From a virus, in the IMG/VR virus record IMGVR_UViG_3300020192_000208, positions 1-29,069 of that record: a stretch of DNA of 29,069 nt; one strand, given 5' to 3'. Positions 17,671 to 24,111 of the stretch are shown piece after piece. The notes under the pieces were generated by a model, which was not told the DNA's origin, did no database searches, and saw only the letters and a list, made by a program, of their open reading frames with translations. Positions within the stretch are counted from its first letter, which is position 1. Every line of letters starts with the position of its first letter. Position numbers and translations under genes: made by a program.

Positions 17671-18461
17671 TTGAATAACTCCAGTAGTGATGGCGTCTCC
17701 GCCGTTTCAAGAACCTTGCCAGCCCTTGAGCCAAGAACAATGCTGTTGCTGTAGGTAGTGCTACTAGCTGCCTTGTGCTTCTTATTGACGAGTTCGCAAT
17801 AAACTACGTCGTCAAAATACTTTGCAAATGTCTTGGAGAATTGCGAGGTACCGCCAATTGGTACTATCTTCTTCTTGCCATCCTCCATTTCAACCAGCTG
17901 CTCGTGGCTAATAACTACTACGTTGAAGGGAGCCTGCTGGAGAATCGAAAAGATCCTATCAAGGACACGACCCTGCTTGGCATAGTCATCCCAGTCTGGC
18001 TTCTTATCGTAATTATCTTTGAGGATAATGTCCCGCTGGATGTAGTTCATAATAGACATGGCCAACTGTGAGGCGCTGTCTATTACCATAACATCCTGGT
18101 TGGTGAATTCTCCTACGTTGATAGGCGAGCTAGCAGTAGGATCTGCTTTGCACTTCACGCAATTCACAGTGCCATGGGCATGGCAGATTTGGTGAGTGCC
18201 GCCCTTGATGACACGCAGTAACGTGTCAACAGCAACTGGAAACGTCTGCGTATCTGGGATGTGGAAGTAATTAATATTGTCCAACCACTCCTTCTTAACC
18301 CTGGGAGAATTGAATAGCGTCTTGATGCCATCCTCAAGATCAAACCAGTGGAGCTTGTAGCTCTGCGACAGCTGACCTACCAGATCAGTCTTGCCTGTCT
18401 TGGGACCACCATAAACTAGGATCTTCCTAGAGAGTGATGGCTTGTAGTCTGAGAGTTTCAT
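17667..18461 (-). CDS. Sak4-like RecA-fold ATPase (recombinase), with Cys/His insertion
   Basis: 264 residues. Walker A is YGGPKTGKT (17-25, Lys24) and Walker B is DVMVIDSA (Asp128), with the later VVVISHEQ strand typical of RecA-like folds (AAA_24/Sak4 group). Sak4 proteins are minimal recombinases that promote single-strand annealing and exchange together with an SSB; both a Cas4-like nuclease and an SSB-like gene flank it here. Residues 93-104 hold CHAHGTVNCVKC, a likely zinc knuckle inserted between the Walker motifs. AGGGG lies upstream of ATG. It is first after a strong promoter (18507-18534), so it heads the replication operon. Confidence 0.78.
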   Translation of the reverse strand: MKLSDYKPSLSRKILVYGGPKTGKTDLVGQLSQSYKLHWFDLEDGIKTLFNSPRVKKEWLDNINYFHIPDTQTFPVAVDTLLRVIKGGTHQICHAHGTVNCVKCKADPTASSPINVGEFTNQDVMVIDSASQLAMSIMNYIQRDIILKDNYDKKPDWDDYAKQGRVLDRIFSILQQAPFNVVVISHEQLVEMEDGKKKIVPIGGTSQFSKTFAKYFDDVVYCELVNKKHKAASSTTYSNSIVLGSRAGKVLETAETPSLLELFK

Positions 18462-18506
18462 GGCTTGCCCCTAGATGAATGTATAAATTTTTGCGACAGA
18501 ATAAAC

Positions 18507-18534
18507 AGTATACACGAAGCTATTCCTTTGTCAA
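18507..18534 (-). promoter_or_regulatory. Strong sigma-70 promoter for the replication operon
   Basis: On the minus strand TTGACA (18534-18529), 16-base spacer, TATACT (18512-18507). The -35 box is perfect and the -10 box matches five of six. It lies in the 101-base gap after the nuclease stop and before the Sak4-like gene. The bases around the -35 box (CGGGG TTGACAAAGG) recur at the promoter near 28804. Confidence 0.85.
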
Positions 18535-18562
18535 CCCCGAATTTCGTTTATTGTTAGGGAGT

Positions 18563-19705
18563 TTATGACTTCTCCCGCTGGGCTGCTACCAATTCGGCCA
18601 GCGTAAACGTGTAGTCTACTATCGGAAAATCTGCCAGTGTTTGCAGCTTTGGCGGCACGACTCCTGGAAACAGGGAGGAGTTGCGCATCTGGCAAGTGCC
18701 ATACCATTCGCACTTACGGCCCCACTTGTTAACGCAAGAGTCTCCGCGCTTAGGATAAAACTCCAATTCTTCATACTTTGCAAGTACTGAATGTGTAATC
18801 AGTAGATCCTGCAACCACTCCGCCCGCTGTGCGCGGTTCTTGGGGAATGGCATCAATGTGAACTCACGAGTCTTACTGGAGTAGACAATGTAGAAGACTT
18901 CGTAGTCACTACCTGGTAGTCCGAGTTCTTTAGAGATAGCATCCACAACAACACTATAGCCAAGAGCCTGATACGAATTAGCATAAGCCGCCTCATCAAC
19001 AGTTTCTAACCCAGTAGTCTTACCCTCCCACACTGCCAGCCTCTTGCTCTCTTTGTGCTGCAAGATTGTATCAATGTGGCCCACATGGAAGTACCCGTTA
19101 GCAGTGTCTACTGCAAAAGATAGCTCAACAGCAGGCTTGCCGTTCGGTAGAGTCAGCACTTCCCACTCGCTGAGATGCTGCTGGTAGAACCAAGCAAACT
19201 TCTCGACAGCGAGTAACGCCCAGTGGATACTCTTACCTGCGGGCTTACCACTCTTGTCAGTTTTCTCTTGGTCGTAGGGTGCTCTCCATGCTGTGAACGC
19301 AGCAAACTGCGCAGCAACTAAGCTACCTGTTGCTGCGTAAGTTTGAATGCCTGCGCCAACTGCGTGGCCATAAGCAAAATCGTAATTGACTACGACTGTT
19401 GAAGGCCCCGGTAGATCTACATCCTTGGCGCCCGAAGAAGCTCTAAGCATGCCCAGTTCGTAACGCCTTGGACACTCATGCAGCCCTTGCAGCTTAGAGT
19501 TGCTAGTCACGTTTCCATGAGCTACAATTTTCCTGTAGGCTTTATCGGAGGTATTCCCAGAGATGCTTGTAGCCGTGCCAATCGCGTTAGCTGTGGGACT
19601 GGCGCTGAAGAAATCTGCTGTGCCAGTGTCGGCCCCAGAAAAGATTTCATCAAGTCGATTGAAGATTGCAGTTCTTGCTGCGTCACTAGTGTTGGAGGTA
19701 GCCAT
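18563..19705 (-). CDS. Cas4/RecB-like PD-(D/E)XK nuclease with Fe-S cluster cysteines
   Basis: 380 residues. The PD-(D/E)XK core is visible: GHIDTI (Asp212), AVWEGKTT (Glu227-x-Lys229) and YANSYQALGY (Gln246, Tyr250), with an upstream His in AYGHAVG (114). One cysteine in ECPRRYELG (Cys78) and three near the C-terminus (Cys324, Cys332, Cys338 in CVNKWGRKCEWYGTC) fit the Fe-S cluster arrangement of Cas4 and AddB nucleases. It probably resects DNA ends for the Sak4/SSB pathway. No CRISPR array is present, so a Cas adaptation role is unlikely. The start at 19705 has only a weak Shine-Dalgarno and lies ten bases after the preceding stop. The first 60 residues are low complexity, so a later start is possible. 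Confidence 0.83.
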   Translation of the reverse strand: MATSNTSDAARTAIFNRLDEIFSGADTGTADFFSASPTANAIGTATSISGNTSDKAYRKIVAHGNVTSNSKLQGLHECPRRYELGMLRASSGAKDVDLPGPSTVVVNYDFAYGHAVGAGIQTYAATGSLVAAQFAAFTAWRAPYDQEKTDKSGKPAGKSIHWALLAVEKFAWFYQQHLSEWEVLTLPNGKPAVELSFAVDTANGYFHVGHIDTILQHKESKRLAVWEGKTTGLETVDEAAYANSYQALGYSVVVDAISKELGLPGSDYEVFYIVYSSKTREFTLMPFPKNRAQRAEWLQDLLITHSVLAKYEELEFYPKRGDSCVNKWGRKCEWYGTCQMRNSSLFPGVVPPKLQTLADFPIVDYTFTLAELVAAQREKS

Positions 19706-19715
19706 GATGAGTGTA

Positions 19716-20135
19716 CTAGCTCAAGTGTTGCACGGTAGATCTGGAAATATTCCTTCGGTCTACTCCATCGCTTGCAGGAGTCACAGCTGTAAGTAAGCCC
19801 ACCAGTTGTAGCTGGAGATTTGCAATAGAAGCAAAGATTTCCGCAAGCCTCGCCGTAAGTTCTATCCCAGAACTCGTGGGGGAACTGACCAACAGGTCGT
19901 AAGAGATTCCAGCACACTTCAAGTGCAGGACATTGGTTGTATCCAGTAACTCCTTCAAGTCTGAAATCCCACGGGAACTGCAAACTTCTTGCACGTACTG
20001 CGTGGGCGTAACTTGTGGCCATCGGTATCCTCGCTCAGTTGGCTGGTATTTTACTGGGGTCTCAGTGACTGGCGTAGGGTCTTGTATGCTTAGTTTTTGT
20101 GCGCTCATTGTTCCACCTGTATTTGTATTTGTCAT
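19716..20135 (-). CDS. Hypothetical protein (139 aa), overlapped out of frame by a zinc-ribbon-like frame
   Basis: 139 residues, not recognised. The start is well supported: GGAG seven bases before ATG, with the preceding gene's stop overlapping as ATGA. It ends ten bases before the nuclease start, which is tidy operon geometry. The N-terminal 38 residues are polar; the rest contains a leucine/alanine-rich helix (LTARLAEIFASIANLQLQ). Codons favour purine at the first position, as in coding DNA. A second frame with its own AGGA starts inside it at 20022 and encodes a CxxC...CxxC pattern; both cannot easily be conserved, and I favour this one. Confidence 0.55.
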   Translation of the reverse strand: MTNTNTGGTMSAQKLSIQDPTPVTETPVKYQPTERGYRWPQVTPTQYVQEVCSSRGISDLKELLDTTNVLHLKCAGISYDLLVSSPTSSGIELTARLAEIFASIANLQLQLVGLLTAVTPASDGVDRRNISRSTVQHLS

Positions 20136-20410
20136 TTTAATTCTCCCACTGTTGCATTCTCTATCAAGGCGTCTAAGAAGTTTGCACCGCCCAGACGTAT
20201 AAATGTAGCGTGTTGCTCAGGTGTAAATCTAGCACAGGTTTGCACACGCTTAGCAGCGCCAGCAGGTCTAGGCATCTTTGCTAGCTTGTCTATCTCTTTA
20301 CGGAGCCACTCAGATCCGCCTAAGTCTTTCAACTTATCCCGGTTAGCTGGCCTAATAGTCAGCGTAACTCGGTACACTGGATAGCTCGGATAATTTAATC
20401 GTGGCATCAT
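20132..20410 (-). CDS. Small protein with a duplicated LGG helix motif (possible DNA-binding)
   Basis: 92 residues containing two tandem copies of one motif. Copy one is NRDKLKDLGGSEWLRKEIDKL (from about residue 23), and copy two is TPEQHATFIRLGGANFLDALI (from about residue 64). Single copies of the form TPEQHxxFxxLGGxxWLRxxID occur in many small bacterial and phage proteins, which I recall as ribbon-helix-helix-like or uncharacterised. A fused dimer binding DNA is a reasonable guess, perhaps regulating this gene cluster. It overlaps both neighbours by ATGA. Function is not established. Confidence 0.6.
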   Translation of the reverse strand: MMPRLNYPSYPVYRVTLTIRPANRDKLKDLGGSEWLRKEIDKLAKMPRPAGAAKRVQTCARFTPEQHATFIRLGGANFLDALIENATVGELK

Positions 20411-20703
20411 AAGTCTCCCATGTTGAGGCCAGTAGACTTCTTGCTTGCAGAAGCCTTACCAGCTTTGCCTGTCATAGAGCCGACAAGCACGGTGTTAGTG
20501 ATAAGCTGCTGCGCTTCCATGAGCTTGGAGATTTGCTCCACACTAAGCAAATGCACTAGCTCTTCGTGCGAGATCAGCAGCTTGTGCATCTCTCCTACGT
20601 GGCTCTTCATTGCAGGGTCTTGCGTAAGCAGTGCAGTCTCAAGAAGGTGCAGGCGCTGGAGGATCGCATCCATCTGCGGACTTTGGATAGTGTCAGTAGT
20701 CAT
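20407..20703 (-). CDS. Hypothetical helical protein (98 aa)
   Basis: 98 residues, not recognised. A long amphipathic helical part (residues 10-65, rich in Leu, His, Glu and Met) precedes a flexible basic C-terminus with several lysines (KAGKASASKKS). Such a layout could suit a small nucleic-acid or partner-binding protein, but there is no specific motif. The stop overlaps the next start as ATGA. AGGGG lies eleven bases before ATG, rather far. It belongs to the chain of coupled small genes between 22501 and 18563. Confidence 0.6.
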   Translation of the reverse strand: MTTDTIQSPQMDAILQRLHLLETALLTQDPAMKSHVGEMHKLLISHEELVHLLSVEQISKLMEAQQLITNTVLVGSMTGKAGKASASKKSTGLNMGDL

Positions 20704-20709
20704 GGCTTG

Positions 20710-20979
20710 TTATACCCCTGGTTGCCCAGTAAGCCTCCGCTGTAACCGGATGCCTATGAGTTTAGCCTGATACGGACTGACTGCAACCACTGGCATCCAA
20801 GCATCCAAGTCAGGCGTAGTAGATGCCTGAACCTCAGTAGCATTTACTACGTACACATCCCACGGCTGAATGAGAATGTAATGTGTCACTCGCGGTGGCA
20901 GCTTGCTGCGACTACGCTTCGCTGGCTTAGCTGCCTCGCCTGCCATCTCATTGGCAAGCTGTTCTGATAGACTGGTCAT
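20710..20979 (-). CDS. Hypothetical protein (89 aa)
   Basis: 89 residues from MTSLSEQLAN. This start is preferred over one 34 codons earlier because GGAG lies seven bases before it and the upstream segment overlaps nothing conserved. An acidic/amphipathic N-terminus is followed by a basic patch (KPAKRSRSKLPPR) and then a strand-rich part (THYILIQPWDVYVVNATEVQ). The basic patch could contact nucleic acid; no family is recognised. The next gene starts seven bases after its stop. Confidence 0.6.
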   Translation of the reverse strand: MTSLSEQLANEMAGEAAKPAKRSRSKLPPRVTHYILIQPWDVYVVNATEVQASTTPDLDAWMPVVAVSPYQAKLIGIRLQRRLTGQPGV

Positions 20980-21016
20980 AATAGTCTCCACAAAAAGAGT
21001 CACCGGAACTGCCGGC

Positions 21017-21448
21017 TCAGTGTAACGGCCCGAGGCCACGCTTCTTCCTAAGCAGATCAAGATAGATCTGGCAGATTTCATCTACTTTGCCGCTGTCAAA
21101 TTGCACTCGCACTTCCAAGCCTGCGTTCATAATAGCAGCAAAGTCCTCAGGCTTGTGCGCCATAGCCCAGCCTGCTAGCGGCCACAGCTCAGGCCACTGT
21201 TCGTAGAGTTCTCGCCGCAAAGCATTATAGCTTTCTGGAAACATCATAATCTTCTGATCGAAGTTTTTACTTTTCGAATCAGTAATATCATGCTGCACAG
21301 CGTCTGAAGCTACTGGAGTTACAATCATCTGCTTAATAGCAGCGACTTCGGCGCCGGACTGGTCTAGCAGTCGCGTAGCTTGCTTGTCCAGATTAGGTGC
21401 CAGGTGATGCACTTGCGGTGGTTTCTTGTTGTCAGTAGGCTTAGTCAT
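21017..21448 (-). CDS. Hypothetical protein (143 aa)
   Basis: 143 residues, not recognised. The N-terminal MTKPTDN is repeated almost base for base at 21629-21648 within the neighbouring gene. The central and C-terminal parts look globular and aromatic (ALRRELYEQWPELWPLAGWAMAHKPEDFAAIMNA), ending KVDEICQIYLDLLRKKRGLG. GAGGGACGAC precedes ATG and the start overlaps the previous stop as ATGA. No enzymatic or binding motif is visible. Confidence 0.65.
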   Translation of the reverse strand: MTKPTDNKKPPQVHHLAPNLDKQATRLLDQSGAEVAAIKQMIVTPVASDAVQHDITDSKSKNFDQKIMMFPESYNALRRELYEQWPELWPLAGWAMAHKPEDFAAIMNAGLEVRVQFDSGKVDEICQIYLDLLRKKRGLGPLH

Positions 21449-21744
21449 GTCGTCCCTCTTGCAGCGTCGATAGCTGCGTCAAGTGTCTCCTGCGCCTGCT
21501 CCTTGCTGTTGATCCCGATGTACGGCACCAAAAACATTTCAACCAGTATGTGCGTTGGATTGAAGTCGCGCAGATAGATGTAACGCTCCGCATTAGCCCG
21601 CAGTGATGCTACCTCAGCGTCGTTAGTATTATCAGTAGGCTTAGTCATAACCTGTTCCTTGCCGTGTTTGTGGGAAGCAAGTTGTACAGCAGGCCAGACA
21701 ACAATCCCAGTGTAACGCTCCGGGTCTTTAGTATTATCAGACAT
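21445..21744 (-). CDS. Hypothetical protein (99 aa), possibly two fused small genes
   Basis: 99 residues from MSDNTKDPERYTG, with AAGGA upstream. A second start with equally good AAGGA (MTKPTDNTND, 21648) lies in frame 32 codons later and is a near copy of the start of the downstream gene. The C-terminal part (RANAERYIYLRDFNPTHILV...LDAAIDAARG) resembles a common small phage protein ending in DAAIDAA, of unknown role. The first 32 residues look like a remnant of another small gene joined in frame. Which start dominates cannot be read from the sequence. Confidence 0.6.
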   Translation of the reverse strand: MSDNTKDPERYTGIVVWPAVQLASHKHGKEQVMTKPTDNTNDAEVASLRANAERYIYLRDFNPTHILVEMFLVPYIGINSKEQAQETLDAAIDAARGTT

Positions 21745-21754
21745 GGTCTTTTCC

Positions 21755-21958
21755 TTAGTGGCCGCTGCTCTGTATCGAACGCAGTTTACGAGCAATCAAT
21801 ACCGAAGCCGCAGCTTCAGAGATCTCTCGTTTAATCATGAGCGCTCCTGCCGGGCCAAGTTTCTCCAGCTGGGCTACTAACCCCTTAGAAGTTTCAGCTT
21901 CGTTTTCCAGCCAGGTAGCAAACTTGTCTCGCTCTGCCTGAGTAAGCAATAAATTCAT
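21755..21958 (-). CDS. Hypothetical protein (67 aa)
   Basis: 67 residues from MNLLLTQAERDKF. The start is chosen because GGAACAAGG lies just upstream and ATGA overlaps the preceding stop; a start six codons earlier lacks a ribosome site. The N-terminal TQAERDKFATWLENEAETSKGLVAQLEKLG is a charged helix, and the remainder is also helical. Similar short phage proteins beginning LTxAERDKFAxWLE are common, I believe, but have no known function. Confidence 0.6.
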   Translation of the reverse strand: MNLLLTQAERDKFATWLENEAETSKGLVAQLEKLGPAGALMIKREISEAAASVLIARKLRSIQSSGH

Positions 21959-22227
21959 AACCTTGTTCCATCCCATGAAAGTTTAAAAAATACTATCACG
22001 TACCCATTAGGATAACATGGTAGCTCCCGGATTTCTAGCTTGCCTGCAAAGCGCATCCCTAGTTTCTTCCTTGCAGCAGTCTCTATGCTCTTCTCTTTGA
22101 GCACTGCTTGGCGCAGAGTCTTGCTAGCAGTGCCATGGATTTTCACCTGCACTTCTTCCCCGACTGGTGCAGTTTTAATTGCATTCCAGATCGGCTGGTA
22201 TTGTCTAGGCTTGATTGGCATTGGCAT
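21955..22227 (-). CDS. Hypothetical protein (90 aa)
   Basis: 90 residues from MPMPIKPRQYQ. GGAG six bases upstream supports this ATG over one five codons earlier. Predicted strand-helix-strand: the segment WNAIKTAPVGEEVQVKI, then basic SKTLRQAVLKEKSIETAARKKLG, then YVIVFFKLSW. It may bind nucleic acid through the basic helix. The gene overlaps the end of the upstream gene by 23 bases and its stop overlaps the next start (ATGA). Not recognised. Confidence 0.6.
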   Translation of the reverse strand: MPMPIKPRQYQPIWNAIKTAPVGEEVQVKIHGTASKTLRQAVLKEKSIETAARKKLGMRFAGKLEIRELPCYPNGYVIVFFKLSWDGTRL

Positions 22228-22501
22228 CAGAGACTCCGTCATCTACAATAATAGTGTACTCTACATCTACCCGCTTTCTCGGGCGCAAGAACATCTTAGC
22301 AGTCGCAGGTTCTACCCACTCACAGGAGACTACAAGATCCTCCATTGAATCATCAAAGAATCCTAATGCTATCATTTGCTGCTTGTAATCTTTGAACTTC
22401 CGTAACAAGGAAACTCTCAAAGACTCTGATTGTTTACGGGACATTACAAGAGCAATCTTGCGCTCGGTCAAGAGAATATCAAAGATATGTTCGAGCTTCA
22501 T
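22205..22501 (-). CDS. Hypothetical protein (98 aa) starting just after a terminator hairpin
   Basis: 98 residues from MKLEHIFDIL. The N-terminal half is helical and basic (TERKIALVMSRKQSESLRVSLLRKFKDYKQQM), the C-terminal half strand-rich (DLVVSCEWVE...RVDVEYTIIVDD). No Shine-Dalgarno precedes the ATG, which lies three bases after the T-run of the upstream hairpin. Another start eight codons earlier would place the hairpin inside the gene. Its expression is therefore odd: either readthrough of the terminator or a leaderless-like start. Function unknown. Confidence 0.55.
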   Translation of the reverse strand: MKLEHIFDILLTERKIALVMSRKQSESLRVSLLRKFKDYKQQMIALGFFDDSMEDLVVSCEWVEPATAKMFLRPRKRVDVEYTIIVDDGVSDANANQA

Positions 22502-22503
22502 AC

Positions 22504-22541
22504 TAAAAGAAAAACCGCTGGCCATTGCTGACGAGCGGTTT
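22504..22541 (-). terminator. Rho-independent terminator (minus strand)
   Basis: Stem AAACCGCT / AGCGGTTT (22541-22534 and 22519-22512) with a 14-base loop, followed on the minus strand by a T-rich run (TTTTTCTTTT including the stem's last Ts). It lies downstream of the gene ending at 22568 and directly before the gene starting at 22501, so it could also act as an attenuator for the cluster below. Confidence 0.75.
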
Positions 22542-22567
22542 ATTCTTAGATTGGAGACAGGCTGACA

Positions 22568-22864
22568 CTAGTCACTTGGCTCGGGGCGCTCTGCCATTTC
22601 CAGTGCTGCCAGCCGTACTGGCTCGGAGCAGTTGATTCTACCCGTAACTTGAATTGCCCACCTAAGATACTCGGGGTCACACTCAAGAATCTGAACAGGA
22701 GTCTTGGCCCTGTATTTACCAAACCCTATGGGAGTGTTATTCCCTTCTTCAGGCGAAACTGCAAACAGGGAGTCACGCGGCTCTGGTTTAGCAAATGACA
22801 GGTCAGTGCTGCGCTTGTCAGGATCACTGTCAAAGTCCCAGGAACTAAGATGACCCTTGTTCAC
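22568..22864 (-). CDS. DUF3820-like / exonuclease-X C-terminal-like small protein
   Basis: 98 residues with a GTG start, supported by AGGAG six bases upstream and a GTGA overlap with the preceding small gene. Residues from about 46 on read IGFGKYRAKTPVQILECDPEYLRWAI, the FGKYxGKT...DPxYLRW signature found alone in DUF3820 proteins and at the C-terminus of exonuclease-X-like enzymes. No exonuclease domain is fused here. The motif probably binds DNA or a partner; the mechanism is unknown. The first 45 residues are polar and probably disordered. A terminator follows 27 bases after the stop. Confidence 0.65.
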   Translation of the reverse strand: MNKGHLSSWDFDSDPDKRSTDLSFAKPEPRDSLFAVSPEEGNNTPIGFGKYRAKTPVQILECDPEYLRWAIQVTGRINCSEPVRLAALEMAERPEPSD

Positions 22865-23034
22865 ACTGTTCTCCTAGTTTGCCGCAGTTCCAGCTGCCTA
22901 GCAGCAATCGCATTTGCAGTGCTGACCTTCTTATTGGTGCTCCTGAATTCGCTTGGCGCCGCGCTTGCGCGAATCACACCCTGCTTAAGAAGGACTTCAC
23001 GCACCATGTTCTGCTCTCTCTTGGATTTTGCCAC
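22861..23034 (-). CDS. Small basic protein (57 aa), GTG start
   Basis: 57 residues, MAKSKREQNM..., rich in Arg, Lys, Gln and Ala. GTG at 23034 is preceded by AGGAG nine bases away, and the stop overlaps the next GTG start (GTGA), both of which support it as a real gene despite its size. An in-frame ATG at codon 10 is a possible alternative start. The sequence is a charged helix, then a Ser/Asn linker, then a second helix ending RQLELRQTRRTV. It may bind nucleic acid. No family is recognised. Confidence 0.6.
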   Translation of the reverse strand: MAKSKREQNMVREVLLKQGVIRASAAPSEFRSTNKKVSTANAIAARQLELRQTRRTV

Positions 23035-23158
23035 AGTAAGATTCTCCTAGTGTTAATGGTTGTATGCAGGTGAGAGGGTAGTCAGTCTGGCCAGAGTCTA
23101 ATCCCATCTTCGCGACTACTCGCTATTGCTATGCTGTGAAATAATGGCTGCCTCTCAT

Positions 23159-23199
23159 AAAAGGAAAAACCCGGAGCCAATTTCTTAGCTTCCGGGTTT
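23159..23199 (-). terminator. Rho-independent terminator (minus strand)
   Basis: Stem AAACCCGGA / TCCGGGTTT (23199-23191 and 23175-23167) with a possible GC extension inside the loop. On the minus strand it is followed by TTCCTTTT. It lies about 75 bases after the stop of the 237-residue gene and closes a single-gene unit that begins at the promoter near 24091. Confidence 0.85.
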
Positions 23200-23273
23200 C
23201 TCACAAGGCTAGCAGTTACACGGGGTATCGAGTCACTAGCCTACTGGCGAACACATCACCAGAATCCTACAGA

Positions 23274-23987
23274 TTACAGATTATCCATCGTAATCTTTTC
23301 TTCCGACTTGAGCAACTTCTCCAGACGGTTCTGGTAGTATTCCAACACTTCCATGTGCTCCTCGACTGTCTCCTCGCCAACAGTAGACACATACACTGCC
23401 AGTGCATTCAAGAACATTTCCAGGATCTCCTTCTGCGATTTCTGCTTCTTGAAGCTAGCAGTAAAGCAGGCAATGTGATTCTCGATATTCTTCTTGGGTT
23501 TGGACAATGCTTCTGGCATGACCTGCAAGTAAGAGTCCAAGAAAGCCTTGGTATCCTCGTCGCTCGGCACCGTGCTGGCACGTTCGCCTTTGGGCATGTT
23601 GGCAATAGCAGACCAGGACAGCTTGTCGTAGTCCAAGCTAGCAGCAGTCACAACTGCATCAATGCTCTTCTCGCGGAAGTCATTGATCTGGCCACGAGCG
23701 ATACGATAGACCTGATCTTGCAACGTGGAAAACAGCAGTTCCAGTTCCTTGCCGTAACGCTTGGTATCATTCAAGTACGACTGCAAAGTACCGATGCTTG
23801 GAATCGGAAGATCAATCTCGACAGAGGGATGCTTCTTGCCAGTACCGATCTCGTTACCCTCAGCATCGCGGAGTTTTTCCGTCTTGAAGTGGAACTTGTT
23901 CTTGACCATACTCACGCCAGCAGTAGTGGTCATTGGGGTCTCAACTGGTGCCTCGTCAGCATCCACAGGCAGGAAATTTTCGTTCAT
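23274..23987 (-). CDS. Unknown protein (237 aa), single-gene unit with strong promoter
   Basis: 237 residues from ATG 23987; GGAG six bases upstream favours it over the adjacent GTG. Highly charged and mostly helical: a flexible N-terminus, a Lys-rich strand-like part (MVKNKFHFKTEKL), a long helical middle (TLQSYLNDTKRYGKELELLFSTL) and an acidic C-terminal helix (VEEHMEVLEYYQNRLEKLLKS). No known motif is recognised. It alone lies between a near-consensus promoter and a terminator, so it is probably made in large amounts early in infection. A nucleic-acid-binding or host-takeover protein is possible; the sequence does not decide. Confidence 0.75.
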   Translation of the reverse strand: MNENFLPVDADEAPVETPMTTTAGVSMVKNKFHFKTEKLRDAEGNEIGTGKKHPSVEIDLPIPSIGTLQSYLNDTKRYGKELELLFSTLQDQVYRIARGQINDFREKSIDAVVTAASLDYDKLSWSAIANMPKGERASTVPSDEDTKAFLDSYLQVMPEALSKPKKNIENHIACFTASFKKQKSQKEILEMFLNALAVYVSTVGEETVEEHMEVLEYYQNRLEKLLKSEEKITMDNL

Positions 23988-24062
23988 CACATTCTCCAGT
24001 AATACAGCTGTTGCTGCGGGTTAGTAACTCAGCCAGTGCGTTAAATTCCGCAATGGAAATAC

Positions 24063-24091
24063 AGTATAGCATGGCACTAGCTGGCTGTCAA
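24063..24091 (-). promoter_or_regulatory. Near-consensus sigma-70 promoter
   Basis: On the minus strand TTGACA (24091-24086), exactly 17 bases, TATACT (24068-24063). This is the best promoter in the window. It lies in the gap between the 162-residue gene and the 237-residue gene, and transcription would begin around 24056, about 70 bases before the start codon at 23987. Confidence 0.92.
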
Positions 24092-24111
24092 GAGGGTTTT
24101 TGCTTTGATGC

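Noticed and set aside
23355-24002. A 215-codon plus-strand frame opposite the 237-residue gene
   Set aside because: No Shine-Dalgarno or promoter on that strand, while the minus-strand gene has a promoter, ribosome site and terminator.
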